The notes under the pieces are model-generated. The model searched no databases. It worked only from the letters and a program-made list of their open reading frames with translations, and was not told the origin of the DNA. 64,000 nucleotides of DNA from Bradyrhizobium erythrophlei. GTDB taxonomy: Bacteria > Pseudomonadota > Alphaproteobacteria > Rhizobiales > Xanthobacteraceae. Where the stretch lies: contig NZ_LT670849.1 of assembly GCF_900142985.1 (NCBI RefSeq), forward strand, positions 4,232,501 through 4,296,500, read 5' to 3'. Positions 41,225-50,688 of this stretch are shown piece by piece (position 1 is the first letter of the stretch; each line of letters begins with the position of its first letter). The translations under genes were made by a program, and so were the position numbers.

Positions 41225-41358
41225 TTAGAAAGACTCTTAGATCGACTACAAACGTCAGAATTAGAATCGATTTGATCTAGGAATATTCAAAGCGGCGCAG
41301 TGTTGACCGCAATTTTTGCGCTCGATACCAACCATCATTCGCTCATGTTGGGAACATG
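41225..41358. promoter_or_regulatory. Candidate iron-responsive and palindromic sites upstream of the TonB receptor
   Basis: Two TTAGAA half-sites (41225-41230 and 41261-41266) resemble half of the rhizobial Irr/ICE element, although neither has a full symmetric partner. Nearer the gene, CATGTT-GGG-AACATG (41344-41358) is a perfect inverted repeat of six-base arms, 31 bases before the ATG. These could be operators of the receptor-dioxygenase operon. Confidence 0.35.
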
Positions 41359-41389
41359 CATGAGCCAAGAAAAATGATGGGGCGATTTG

Positions 41390-43972
41390 ATGGGTACGGT
41401 AAGAGCACCGCGTTCGCTGCGTGCGAATGCGGCGACGAACTTCTTTGACGAACGGCTTGACGGCCAGGCGAGCCGCAAGGTCTCCGCGGTAGCGGGACTG
41501 GTGGCGGTGGCGTCTTTTTCAAGCGGTGCTGAAGCGCAGCAATCCAATCTTCCGCCGGTCTCCGTTGACGCGCCTGTCGCGCGTCCGAAGCCCGCGGCCA
41601 GCGCGCCGACGCCGGACCAGATCAGGGCGCGCAATGCGCTGCGCCGTGCCGCCAGGCGTCAGCAACAGCAGGCCAAGCCCGAACCGGCGGTGGCTGCTCC
41701 CGCGCTGGCGCCGGATCGCGATCGCTATGCGGATCCCGCCGCGCCTTACAAGGGCGACCGCATCCAGGCTTCGGGAAAGTTTCCCGAGCCATTGCTGAAT
41801 ACTCCCAAGACGGTGACGGTGCTGACCAAGGACGTCCTGGAAGACAAGAATGCCACCACGCTGAAGCAGGCGATCCTGAGCACGGCGGGCGTGACGCTCG
41901 GCAGCGGTGAGGGCGGCAACGCGTTCGGCGACCGCTTCTTCATCCGCGGTTTCGATGCTCGCAACGACGTCTTCATCGACGGCGTGCGCGACCCCGGCGT
42001 CAGCGTTCGCGAGAACTTCTTCACCGAGCAGGTCGAGATCCTGCGCGGTCCGGGGTCATCCTTCGCCGGCCGCGGCACCACCGGTGGCGCCATCAACATC
42101 GTCACCAAGGAAGCTCAGCAGGAAAAGAGCTTCTACAACATGGATACGACATTCGGCACCGACGCGACCAAGCGGATCGTGCTCGACGTCAACCAGATCG
42201 TCACCCCGACCTTTGCCGTTCGCGCCGGCGGCATGTTCCAGGACGCCGACGTGGCGGGCCGCAACTACGTCACCGACGATCGCTCGGGCGGGTTTATCGC
42301 GACCAAGTGGACGCCGACCGACGCGATCAAGATCACCACGGACTATGTTCACACCGACCTGCACGGCATTCCCGATTTCGGCGTGCCGTATTACCGGCCG
42401 GGCGCCGGAACCTCGTCGAGCAATCAGCAGTTCACCTCGACGGCTGGTGCGCCATATCCGGATGTCGGCGTCAACCGAAACAATTTCTACGGCTTCATCT
42501 ACCGCGACTTCTTCCAGGTTCAGCAGGACATCGGCACGGTCAACACCGAAGTCAAACTCACGCCCGATCTCACCTTCAACGACAAGGTGCGGGTCTCGCA
42601 TTCGCTGAACAATTACATCGGCACGTTGCCGGAATCGCCGAGCGCGCCGATCCCGTTGTCGGCTGCGACGTTCACGGCCAATCCGCAGAGCCGATACCAG
42701 ACGACCGATGTGCTCGCCAACCAGAGCGAATTGACTTACAAATTCAACACCGGCGATTTCAAGCACACGCTGCTCGGCGGCGTCGAAGTCGACCGGGAAA
42801 CTTCCTCGATCGACAAATATCAAGGGTTCAATTCCGAGCTCGTGACGGGTGTACCATTCAACGGCAGCGGCTCGGTGGCCGGCCAGAGCGTGTTCAATCC
42901 ATCGTATAATTTCACGCCCTTCGGTTCCGCTGCGACCCTGCTCGGGAAGCCGACCAATCTCGCGATCGACACCGCCAGCGGCTATGTGCTCGACAGTGTC
43001 AACTACCGCGACCTCGTCATCCTCAACGGTGGCGTCCGCGTGGACGACTATCGCCTCAACACGTCGGGCTTCGGAACGGGCGCCCTGGCGAATACGTTCG
43101 GCACCCAATCGGCCGAGTTCACCATGCCGAACTTCAACCTCGGCATCACGCTGAAGCCGCTGCCCTACGCCAGTGTCTATGCGGCCTACGCAACCTCGTC
43201 GAATCCGGTCGGCGCCGAGTTCGACGGCACCAGCACCGCTTATGGCGGCGTCGCTCCCGTTCTCGCCAACAGCCCGAACCAGATCTTTGGGCCTGAAAAG
43301 AACCAGGCGATCGAGCTCGGCACCAAGTGGGAATTGTTCAACCGGCATCTGTTGCTGACCGGCGCGTTGTTCCAGACCAACAAGGAAAATGCGCGTGAGG
43401 CCTACAACGTCAGCACCGCGGCGACGGCAACGGCCAACTGCCCGTATATGGGGGTGACGGCGTCGTGCATCATCGCCGGGTCGGAATACTATGTCCGTGG
43501 TATCGACCTCGAGGCAGCCGGCAAGATCACCGACAAATGGAGCATTTTCGGCGGTCTCGTGCTGATGCAGTCGCAGGTGACCAAATCGAACGTGCCGCCC
43601 GCGGCGATGCCGCAGCCGCTGCTGTACAGCACCAACGTCGGCCTGCCGCTCGCCAACGTCGCGCACCAGTCCTTCAGCCTGTTGAGCAAATACCAGCTCA
43701 CGGATATGTGGGAACTCGGCGGCCAGGCGGTCTATCGCTCGCAGATCTATGGCGGCCAGTTGCTGGCCGCGAACGAGGGCACTTCGATTCCGAGCTACTG
43801 GAAGTTCGATGCGTTCGTGGAAGCCAAGATCGACAAGAACTGGAGGGTCAAGCTCTACGTCAACAACATCACCAACAAGCTCTATTACGACGCGCTGTAC
43901 CAGAGTGCCGCGCCATTCGTGCTGGAGGCGCCGGGACGCGCCGCCTACATCGTCGTATCCGCGAGGTATTGA
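41390..43972 (+). CDS. TonB-dependent siderophore receptor (Fiu/PiuA-like)
   Basis: The 860-residue outer-membrane receptor has an atypically long N-terminus with a hydrophobic signal near 30-52 (VSAVAGLVAVASFSSGAEAQ), a Pro/Ala-rich linker, a plug domain (about 120-250; TPKTVTVLTKDVLEDKNATT, IRGFDARNDVFIDGVRDPG, VEILRGPGSSFAGRGTTGGAINIV) and a 22-strand barrel ending in an aromatic strand (AAYIVVSARY). It imports ferric catecholate-type siderophores through TonB. The neighbour PiuC-type dioxygenase nine bases downstream is the classical partner of Fiu/PiuA receptors. The small difference between TTG 41387 and ATG 41390 favours the ATG. Confidence 0.94.
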   Translation: MGTVRAPRSLRANAATNFFDERLDGQASRKVSAVAGLVAVASFSSGAEAQQSNLPPVSVDAPVARPKPAASAPTPDQIRARNALRRAARRQQQQAKPEPAVAAPALAPDRDRYADPAAPYKGDRIQASGKFPEPLLNTPKTVTVLTKDVLEDKNATTLKQAILSTAGVTLGSGEGGNAFGDRFFIRGFDARNDVFIDGVRDPGVSVRENFFTEQVEILRGPGSSFAGRGTTGGAINIVTKEAQQEKSFYNMDTTFGTDATKRIVLDVNQIVTPTFAVRAGGMFQDADVAGRNYVTDDRSGGFIATKWTPTDAIKITTDYVHTDLHGIPDFGVPYYRPGAGTSSSNQQFTSTAGAPYPDVGVNRNNFYGFIYRDFFQVQQDIGTVNTEVKLTPDLTFNDKVRVSHSLNNYIGTLPESPSAPIPLSAATFTANPQSRYQTTDVLANQSELTYKFNTGDFKHTLLGGVEVDRETSSIDKYQGFNSELVTGVPFNGSGSVAGQSVFNPSYNFTPFGSAATLLGKPTNLAIDTASGYVLDSVNYRDLVILNGGVRVDDYRLNTSGFGTGALANTFGTQSAEFTMPNFNLGITLKPLPYASVYAAYATSSNPVGAEFDGTSTAYGGVAPVLANSPNQIFGPEKNQAIELGTKWELFNRHLLLTGALFQTNKENAREAYNVSTAATATANCPYMGVTASCIIAGSEYYVRGIDLEAAGKITDKWSIFGGLVLMQSQVTKSNVPPAAMPQPLLYSTNVGLPLANVAHQSFSLLSKYQLTDMWELGGQAVYRSQIYGGQLLAANEGTSIPSYWKFDAFVEAKIDKNWRVKLYVNNITNKLYYDALYQSAAPFVLEAPGRAAYIVVSARY

Positions 43973-43981
43973 TCGCACACG

Positions 43982-44671
43982 ATGCTGGTTTGCATCCCCA
44001 ACGCCTTGAGCAAGGATGAGGTGGCGGATTTCCGCCGCCTCATGGACGAGAACGCGTGGGAAGACGGCCGCTCGACCGCCGGCGCCCAATCGGCGATGGT
44101 GAAAAGCAACGAGCAGCTGCCGCCCGACAGCGAGGTCGCGCGCAAGCTCGGCAGCCGCATCGTCTCGGCGCTGACCTCCAATCCGCGGTTCATCTCGGCG
44201 GCGATCCCGTTGCAGATCTTTCCGCCGCTGTTCAACCGCTATCGCGCCGCCGACGGACATCACTTCGGCATCCATGTCGATAACGCCGTGCGTGGCGATC
44301 GCCTGACAGGTTTGCGCATCCGTACCGATTTGTCGGTGACGCTGTTTCTGTCGGAGCCCGACGAATATGACGGCGGCGAACTGGTGGTGGAGGACCTTTA
44401 CGGCTCGCACGAGGTCAAGCTGCCGGCCGGCGATCTCGTGGTCTATCCGGCGTCCAGCCTTCACATGGTGACGCCGGTCACGCGCGGCATGCGCGTCGCC
44501 TCGTTCTTCTGGCTGCAAAGCATGATCCGCGACGCCCATGCGCGAAGCCTGATCTTCGACCTCGACGTCTCGATCCAGGCGCTGGTGGAGCGGTTGGGGC
44601 GCGACGATCCGGAGACGGTCAGGCTGACCGGCATCTACCACAACCTGATTCGCGTCTGGGCGGAGGTTTGA
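43982..44671 (+). CDS. Fe(II)/2-oxoglutarate dioxygenase, PiuC/PKHX type
   Basis: The 229-residue hydroxylase has the iron triad in [11 protein letters not shown] (HxD) and [12 protein letters not shown] (distal His), with an Arg in [10 protein letters not shown] binding 2-oxoglutarate. It begins [20 protein letters not shown], as in PiuC/YbiX. Members sit beside Fiu-type receptors and probably modify the imported siderophore or its iron release. It is nine bases after the receptor gene, an evident operon. Confidence 0.94.
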   Translation: MLVCIPNALSKDEVADFRRLMDENAWEDGRSTAGAQSAMVKSNEQLPPDSEVARKLGSRIVSALTSNPRFISAAIPLQIFPPLFNRYRAADGHHFGIHVDNAVRGDRLTGLRIRTDLSVTLFLSEPDEYDGGELVVEDLYGSHEVKLPAGDLVVYPASSLHMVTPVTRGMRVASFFWLQSMIRDAHARSLIFDLDVSIQALVERLGRDDPETVRLTGIYHNLIRVWAEV

Positions 44672-44683
44672 CGGTTCCGGACT

Positions 44684-44760
44684 CTATCCTTCGAGACGCA
44701 TCGCTTTCGCGATGCTCCTCAGGGTGAGGTCTTGGACCCTCATGGTGAGGAGGCGCGTGC
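44684..44760. repeat. Intergenic repeat, family A copy 2 (partial)
   Basis: About 77 bp with CCTTCGAGACGC, GCGATGCTCCTCAGGGTGAGG and CCCTCATGGTGAGGAGGCG, matching blocks of the copies at 29931 and 58543 but lacking the inner CTCGAACCATGAGGCC arm. It lies just after the dioxygenase stop and may aid termination. Confidence 0.75.
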
Positions 44761-44883
44761 ACCCGAGCAGACCGAGACGTAGCGAGGTCGTTAGCGAACG
44801 GTGCAAAACTAAGAGCACCGTCTCTGGACAATGTCTGCGCATTGCCGGGAGAACCATAAGGCCGAACTAGCCCAACCGCGCTG

Positions 44884-46263
44884 TTACGCCTGCTTGGGCA
44901 GGGCAACGATATCGAGCAGCCGGCGGCCTTCGCCCTTGAGCTGTTTCCTCACGGCGCTCGACGCCACCACGGTTCCGTCATTGGCATAGGCCTCGTGGTT
45001 CTTCTCGATGTCGTCGAGGCGATAGAGATAGTTGACCATGACGCTGGCGGATTCGCGCAAGCCCTTGGGCGAGACGTCGCCGAGCCAGTTGATCCGCTCC
45101 AGCCGCGCGCCGTTGCCGAGATGGAAACGCGCGACCGAATCGATCAGGCGTCCCTTGGGCGTGCGGGCTTTCAGGAAATAGTACGCCGCCAAAGACTCGA
45201 TGATGGGACGGAGCTGGCCTTCGAGCTCGGGATTCTTCCACCAGTCGGGCTCGTCGAGATGCTTGAGAACAGGGCGCTCGTCCTCGGTGACGGGAAGATA
45301 CGGCGTCGTCTTCAGCCATTTCATGAAGCCCGGCACCGGCGACAGCGTCACGAAGTTTTCAAGCTTCGGCAATTCGCGGCGCAGTTCTTCGACCACCTGC
45401 TTGATCAGGAAGTTGCCGAAGGAAATGCCGCCGAGACCGCGCTGGGTGTTGGAAATCGAATAGAATACCGCGGTGCGGGCGCGTTCGACGGCTACCGGCT
45501 CGCGGTCCTCCGCGAGCAGGGGAGCGATCGCGTTCGGGATTTCTTCCGTGAGCGCCACCTCGACGAAAATCAGCGGCTCATCGACGAGGGCCGGGTGAAA
45601 GAAGGCGTAGCAGCGCCGGTCGACGGGATCGATGCGGCGTCGCAGATCGTTCCAGCCGCCGATTTCGTGCACCGCCTCATAGCGGATGATCTTTTCCAGG
45701 ATGTTGGCCGGCGTCGACCAGTCGATTCTGCGCAGCACGAGGAATCCCCTGTTGAACCAGGACCCGAGCAGATGCACCACGTCGCGGTCGAGTGAGGCGA
45801 GATTCTTGTCGCCGGCCTTTTTGTCGCCGTTCATCAGATCGAGCAGATCGGCGCGCATCTCGACGAGATCTGCCGTGCCGCCGGGGGCGCGGTTCAGCCG
45901 CCGGATCAGCTCCTGCCGCCTCGGCTCGGAGGCAAAGTGCAGCGCGCCGCCATTGCCGTCACCGGGTTCGGCCATCCAGGCTTCGATGGCCTTGTTCACC
46001 CTGTCCCGGTCGGGGCCGAATTTCTGTGACAGGGCACTGAAGAAGGCACGCCGCTGATCGGCGTCGAGATCGCGATAGCGATCGAGAACCTCGCTCGCCA
46101 TCGCGGTGCCGGAGGCTTCGCCGCGGCCCGACAACAGCGCCTCGCAGAGTTCGATCAGGCCGTCGGCGTCACCTTTGCCGTCGTCCAGTTTGCCGCGCTG
46201 GAGCAGGGTGCGCCCGCGCTCCGAAATGGTTGCCAGCAGGTCGCTGAAGAAGGCGTTGGCCAT
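44884..46263 (-). CDS. Malonyl-CoA decarboxylase
   Basis: This 459-residue enzyme converts malonyl-CoA to acetyl-CoA and CO2. The N-terminal half is helical (about 1-190), with the catalytic C-terminal GNAT-like domain containing ERARTAVFYSISNTQRGLGG, SFGNFLIKQVVEELRRELP, TLSPVPGFMKWL and VARFHLGNGARLERINW. The usual partners for malonate use, a malonyl-CoA synthetase (MatB) and a carrier (MatC), are absent; the nearby MFS gene is divergent and separated by a regulator. A role in malonyl-CoA turnover is equally possible. Confidence 0.95.
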   Translation of the reverse strand: MANAFFSDLLATISERGRTLLQRGKLDDGKGDADGLIELCEALLSGRGEASGTAMASEVLDRYRDLDADQRRAFFSALSQKFGPDRDRVNKAIEAWMAEPGDGNGGALHFASEPRRQELIRRLNRAPGGTADLVEMRADLLDLMNGDKKAGDKNLASLDRDVVHLLGSWFNRGFLVLRRIDWSTPANILEKIIRYEAVHEIGGWNDLRRRIDPVDRRCYAFFHPALVDEPLIFVEVALTEEIPNAIAPLLAEDREPVAVERARTAVFYSISNTQRGLGGISFGNFLIKQVVEELRRELPKLENFVTLSPVPGFMKWLKTTPYLPVTEDERPVLKHLDEPDWWKNPELEGQLRPIIESLAAYYFLKARTPKGRLIDSVARFHLGNGARLERINWLGDVSPKGLRESASVMVNYLYRLDDIEKNHEAYANDGTVVASSAVRKQLKGEGRRLLDIVALPKQA

Positions 46264-46376
46264 CGTTTGACTGATCTGTTCCGGGCTGAACTACGGGTAC
46301 ATGTTACACAGATTTAAGGCGAAGTACGTTCCAATCAAGCACAACAATTTGTCAGGGTTGTTGCGGCTGACGCCCG

Positions 46377-47186
46377 TTAATCCTTTTGGACGAATTCGGT
46401 CGGCGTCCGGCCGGTAACTTGCCGGAAGGCATGCGAAAATGCAGGCAGGCTTGCATATCCGAGTTGGCCTGCGACCTGTTTGATCGAGACATTCGTATCG
46501 GTTGACAGTCGCTCGATGGCCGCCGCAATCCGCGCCCGTTGGCACCAGCTCTTGAAACTCAACTGCGTTTCGGACGTGAACAGCCGCGACAAGGTGCGTG
46601 CCGACGTCCCCACCTGGCGCGCCAGGGTCTCGATTTCATGCAGCGCGGTCGGATCGTCGAGCACGATGCTGGCCGCGCGGCGGCAGCGCGGGTCTTGCGG
46701 CAGCGGGATGAACGTCGCCGAATCCTCGGCCTGATGCAGTTCGTGCATGGCCAGCCGTATCAACAGGGTGGTGCGGTCGCTGTCGTTACGGCCATCGAAC
46801 AGGGCCAGGATCGTCTCGTGCAACAGGGGCGACACCCGCACGACGAATTCCTCGGTCAGGTCTGGGTCCTGTTGCTCACGCTTCAGCCACGCCAAATCGA
46901 AATACAGCGTGCGCATATCGATGTCGGCGAGCACGTCGATCGCGTGCGGGAGCCGGGCCGGCACCCATACCGCGCGATCCGGGGGGACCAGCCAGCGTCC
47001 CCTGGGGGTCGTGACCTGCATCGTCCCTTTGGCCGCGTATACGAGCTGTGCCTCCCGATGCATATGGGTGTCGAGCCGCACGCCTTTCTTATAGTGGTTT
47101 GCAATCAAATGAACGCCGTCGCCGGTCGAGGCCCGGCGTCCCTGGATCGCAGCAATTGGCTTTTCGGCGATATTCATTGGCCGCAT
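46377..47186 (-). CDS. AraC family transcriptional regulator with cupin domain
   Basis: The 269-residue protein has an N-terminal cupin ligand domain (about 25-110; THMHREAQLVYAAKGTMQV, PPDRAVWVPARLPHAID) and a C-terminal AraC helix-turn-helix pair (about 165-265; LARQVGTSARTLSRLF, QVAGQLGYASLPAFSHAFRQVTG split by helices). It is divergent from an MFS transporter with only 51 bases between them, so it probably controls that gene and itself. ATG 47177 is an equally possible start. Confidence 0.92.
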   Translation of the reverse strand: MRPMNIAEKPIAAIQGRRASTGDGVHLIANHYKKGVRLDTHMHREAQLVYAAKGTMQVTTPRGRWLVPPDRAVWVPARLPHAIDVLADIDMRTLYFDLAWLKREQQDPDLTEEFVVRVSPLLHETILALFDGRNDSDRTTLLIRLAMHELHQAEDSATFIPLPQDPRCRRAASIVLDDPTALHEIETLARQVGTSARTLSRLFTSETQLSFKSWCQRARIAAAIERLSTDTNVSIKQVAGQLGYASLPAFSHAFRQVTGRTPTEFVQKD

Positions 47187-47237
47187 CCCGTCAGCTCAAG
47201 ACCGTATAACCTATTTCGGTCATTGCAGGAATCGTCC
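47187..47237. promoter_or_regulatory. Short divergent region between AraC regulator and MFS gene
   Basis: The 51 bases contain the ribosome site of the MFS gene (AGGA at 47227) and must overlap promoters of both genes, with operator sites inside or within the coding ends. No clear operator was identified by eye. Confidence 0.4.
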
Positions 47238-48416
47238 ATGAACAATCCTACCCGCGTCATCGGCTTTGTTAACGCTGCGCATTTCATCGATCACTACTCG
47301 ATGCTGATCTTTGCGGCGGCCGTCATTGTGATGGGGCCGGCGCTCGGCATGGCCTATTCCGAACTGCTGCCTTATGCGACGCCCGGCTTTGTGGCTTTCG
47401 GCGCCGGCTCGCTGTTGACCGGCTGGCTCGGTGACCGCTGGAGCCGCCGCCACATGATGGTGATTTTCTTCCTCGGCATCGGCGCCTCGATGATCGCGGT
47501 CGGTTTCGTCAACACGCCGTTCCAGCTTGGCGCCGCGTTGCTGTCGATCGGCCTGTTCGCCTCGATCTATCATCCGGTCGGCACCGCGATGATCGTCTCC
47601 TACGCCGAGGCGCTCGGCCGCGAGATGGGCATCAACGGCGTATGGGGCAATCTCGGCGTGGCGTCGTCGGCGCTCGTCACCGGCATCGTCGGACAGTATC
47701 TCGGCTGGCGCTGGGCCTTCATTCTGCCGGGCGCGATCACGATCCTGCTCGGGTTTTGCTTTGCGGTCATGGTGAGCCACGAAGACCGCAGCAATGTGAG
47801 GCAGGCGGCGGCACAGGCGCGCGTTGCGAAAGAAGACATGTGGCGGGTGATCGTGGCGCTCCTGATCGTGGTGATCGCGATCTCGACGACGTTCAACGCC
47901 GTGACGGTGGCGCTTCCAAAGCTGTTTGCCGAGCGCCTGAACGGCCTCACGCAAAGCCCGGCGCTGCTGGGCGTCATCGCGGCCGGCGTCTACGTGTTCG
48001 GCGCGATGACCCAGTACACGATCGGTAAATTGCTCGATCGATACTCGCTGAAAGCGGTCTCGCTGCCGCTGTCGTTCGTACTGGCGCCGTTTTTGTACGT
48101 GGCGGCCGAACTGTCGAACCTGCCGCTGATCATCGCGGCGATTGGCATCGTGATGGGCGCGTTCGGTCAGGTCACCGTCAACGACGCCATGGTCGGCAAA
48201 TACACCAGCGAGGAATGGCGCTCGCGCGCCTATGCCGTGCGCTACTTCGTCGGCTTTACCGCAGCGGGTGTTTCGGTCGGCATCGTTGCCTGGCTGTACC
48301 AGCAGGGCGGCTTCGTCACCATGCTGCATGCCTTTGGCGGGCTGTGCCTGCTGACGGTCGCGGCCGCGCTCATCCTGCCCGTCGAGATCAGGACTCCGGC
48401 CGCCCAATCCGGCTAA
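47238..48416 (+). CDS. MFS transporter
   Basis: The 392-residue permease has about 12 membrane segments and the MFS loop motif GWLGDRWSRRHMM after segment 2. The opening NPTRVIGFVNAAHFIDHYSM is common to a group of rhizobial major facilitator proteins of unknown substrate. ATG 47238 follows AGGA by seven bases. Divergent control by the AraC protein suggests an inducible substrate. Confidence 0.9.
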   Translation: MNNPTRVIGFVNAAHFIDHYSMLIFAAAVIVMGPALGMAYSELLPYATPGFVAFGAGSLLTGWLGDRWSRRHMMVIFFLGIGASMIAVGFVNTPFQLGAALLSIGLFASIYHPVGTAMIVSYAEALGREMGINGVWGNLGVASSALVTGIVGQYLGWRWAFILPGAITILLGFCFAVMVSHEDRSNVRQAAAQARVAKEDMWRVIVALLIVVIAISTTFNAVTVALPKLFAERLNGLTQSPALLGVIAAGVYVFGAMTQYTIGKLLDRYSLKAVSLPLSFVLAPFLYVAAELSNLPLIIAAIGIVMGAFGQVTVNDAMVGKYTSEEWRSRAYAVRYFVGFTAAGVSVGIVAWLYQQGGFVTMLHAFGGLCLLTVAAALILPVEIRTPAAQSG

Positions 48417-48607
48417 ACTCCGCCCTCAAGGATCGATTCGGAAGGCCCGCCGCTACGGCGGTATCGGAAACCGGCTATACTGGGCCGCGACGTCGCGGAT
48501 TGTCGCGGGCTGTGACTTCGGTCCGGCATATTGCTTGCATTCATTTTAGCCAACGCCCCGTTATATCGCTTTTTTGACGGGGAACTCGCTTAAGGAGCGA
48601 AGGCCCC

Positions 48608-49915
48608 ATGACCATTGCAACCGCAGCACCGATGGCCGGTACCACACACGCGCGCATGAATTCGATCGTGTTTGCGAGTTGCTTCGGCACCATCATCGAG
48701 TGGTATGACTTCCTGATCTACGCCACGGCCGCGACGCTCGTTTTCAACAAGGCGTTCTTTCCGTCCTTCGATCCGCTCGCCGGGACACTTGCCGCGCTCG
48801 GCAGCTATGCGGTCGGATTTCTGGCCCGCCCGCTCGGCGGCGCTTTGTTCGGCCATTTCGGCGACCGGTTGGGCCGCAAATCCATGCTGGTGCTGACGCT
48901 GTTCATCATGGGCCTGAGCACCTTCTGCATCGGCCTGCTGCCGACCTACGCCTCGATCGGCGTGCTCGCGCCGATCCTTCTGATCCTGCTGCGTATCATT
49001 CAGGGCATCGGGCTCGGTGGCGAATGGGGCGGCGCCTCGCTGATGGTGCTGGAGCATGCGCCGGCCGACAAGCGCGGCTTCTACACGAGTTTTGTGCAGA
49101 TCGGGTTTCCCATTGGACTCGTACTGGCAACGCTGGTCTTCTCCCTCGTCACCAAATTGCCGGAAGCGGATTTTGCGAGCTACGGCTGGCGCATCCCGTT
49201 CCTCATCAGCGTTGTCCTGCTTGGCGTCGGCACTTTCGTCCGTTCGCGGGTGCCGGAGACGCCGGTGTTCGAAGGTATGAAGCGGCGCGACGATCTATCC
49301 AAAAATCCGGTGGGTGAAGCCGTCGGCAAGAATGCCAAATCTTTCCTGATCGCGGTCGGCCTGAAACTCTCCGAAGTGTCCTGGGTCTATATGCTGACGG
49401 TTTTCGTGGTCGGTTATGCCACGACGAAACTCGGTCTTGCCAAGTCGTTGATGCTCGACGCGGTGATGTACGCCGCCTTGCTCGAACTCGTGAGCCTCCC
49501 GCTGTTCGGTTGGCTGTCTGACAAGTTCGGCCGCAAGCCGTTCTACATTCTCGGCGCGCTGTTTACGATCGCCTTTGCATTCCCGTTGTTCTGGATGGTG
49601 GAAAGCAAGAGCACGGTGTTGATCTTCACGGGCATCATGATCGCGATGAATTTCGGTCACGGCATGATGTTCGGCCTTGAGTCCTGTTACTTCCCGGAAC
49701 TGTTTGGCCCGCGCGTGCGCTACAGCGGCGCGTCGTTCGGCTTCCAGGTCTCGGCGGCGATCGGCGGCGGCTTCGCACCGATCCTCGCGACCGCGCTCGC
49801 CGGATATTTCGGAGGTACCGGTGGCGTCGCCATCATGATGATCGTTCTCGCACTGATCACATTGGCCGCGGCACTGGCGGCACGCGAGACCCGCGGCGGC
49901 TCGCTGACGGACTGA
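48608..49915 (+). CDS. MHS-type MFS transporter (metabolite:H+ symporter)
   Basis: The 435-residue protein resembles ShiA, KgtP and ProP symporters. It has SCFGTIIEWYDFLIYATAA in segment 1, FLARPLGGALFGHFGDRLGRK with the loop motif, and RIIQGIGLGGEWGGASLMVLEHAP in segment 4, all hallmarks of the MHS group, which import organic acids or quaternary amines. GGAGCGAAGGCCCC precedes ATG 48608. A DJ-1/PfpI gene follows after seven bases. Confidence 0.93.
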   Translation: MTIATAAPMAGTTHARMNSIVFASCFGTIIEWYDFLIYATAATLVFNKAFFPSFDPLAGTLAALGSYAVGFLARPLGGALFGHFGDRLGRKSMLVLTLFIMGLSTFCIGLLPTYASIGVLAPILLILLRIIQGIGLGGEWGGASLMVLEHAPADKRGFYTSFVQIGFPIGLVLATLVFSLVTKLPEADFASYGWRIPFLISVVLLGVGTFVRSRVPETPVFEGMKRRDDLSKNPVGEAVGKNAKSFLIAVGLKLSEVSWVYMLTVFVVGYATTKLGLAKSLMLDAVMYAALLELVSLPLFGWLSDKFGRKPFYILGALFTIAFAFPLFWMVESKSTVLIFTGIMIAMNFGHGMMFGLESCYFPELFGPRVRYSGASFGFQVSAAIGGGFAPILATALAGYFGGTGGVAIMMIVLALITLAAALAARETRGGSLTD

Positions 49916-49922
49916 TCCCGCC

Positions 49923-50561
49923 ATGCGCTTCGGCATCTTCATCTATGACGGTGTCGAACCGATCGACCTCGCCACCTTCGGCGTGCTGTCGATGGCGCGC
50001 CGGATCGCGCCGGAAATCTCGATTCTTACCATTGCCCCTCGCGCCGGCGAAGTGGCGCTCGCCAACGGGCTGAAGGTGACGGCCGACTACGGCGTCGATC
50101 ACGCACCCGCCTGCGACATCGTCATTGTCACCGGCGGCCCCGGCTGGACCGCGCAGGCCAAGGCGCCGGCAACGCTCGATTACATCCGCCGCGTCCACGC
50201 CTCGTCCCGCATCGCCTCCGTCTGTACCGGCGGCATGATCCTCGCGGCCAGCGGCGTGCTGGATGGTGGACCGGCGACAACCAAGATCGAGGTGGTGCCG
50301 CCGGAGACGCCGCCGGTGAAGGCGATGCGCGAGACATATCCGGCGATCGACGTGCGCGAAGCTATGCTGGTGGAGCGGGGCGACGGCGTGGTCACCGGCG
50401 GCGGCGTCACGCTGTGCATCGACACCACGCTGCATCTGCTAAGCCGGATGCTCGGCGAAGAGGTCGCCGACGAGACCGCGCGTATCATGGAATATAGCCG
50501 CGCCTGGCGCGCCAACCGCGAGGCATTTGCGCCGGTGCTTTCCGAAAGGCGCGCCGGCTGA
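49923..50561 (+). CDS. DJ-1/PfpI (GlxA-type, HTH-less) protein
   Basis: The 212-residue protein has the DJ-1/PfpI fold: FIYDGVEPIDLATFGVLSMA, DIVIVTGGPGW and the nucleophile elbow SVCTGGMILAASGVLDG with its Cys. It lacks the AraC DNA-binding half of GlxA regulators and resembles isonitrile-hydratase-like proteins. The short spacing to the MHS transporter suggests a shared operon and perhaps a linked substrate. The substrate is unknown. Confidence 0.88.
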   Translation: MRFGIFIYDGVEPIDLATFGVLSMARRIAPEISILTIAPRAGEVALANGLKVTADYGVDHAPACDIVIVTGGPGWTAQAKAPATLDYIRRVHASSRIASVCTGGMILAASGVLDGGPATTKIEVVPPETPPVKAMRETYPAIDVREAMLVERGDGVVTGGGVTLCIDTTLHLLSRMLGEEVADETARIMEYSRAWRANREAFAPVLSERRAG

Positions 50562-50688
50562 CGACGCGAATAGCTGCCTCACCGAATTTTCATTCCAACC
50601 GCAGTGTTGCGGCCCCCGCCGATTGGCCATAATGACTTCTGTTGAAGGCCTCAAAACGCTCAAACAAGGGGCCGCGGGAGCAAAGGTT

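Noticed and set aside
42056-44641. 861-codon minus-strand frame opposite the TonB receptor
   Set aside because: Crosses the receptor and dioxygenase genes; both have diagnostic motifs on the plus strand, so this is a shadow.
48551-48580. CCCCGT/ACGGGG hairpin before the MHS transporter gene
   Set aside because: Only six base pairs with a 14-base or larger loop; too weak to call a riboswitch or attenuator.
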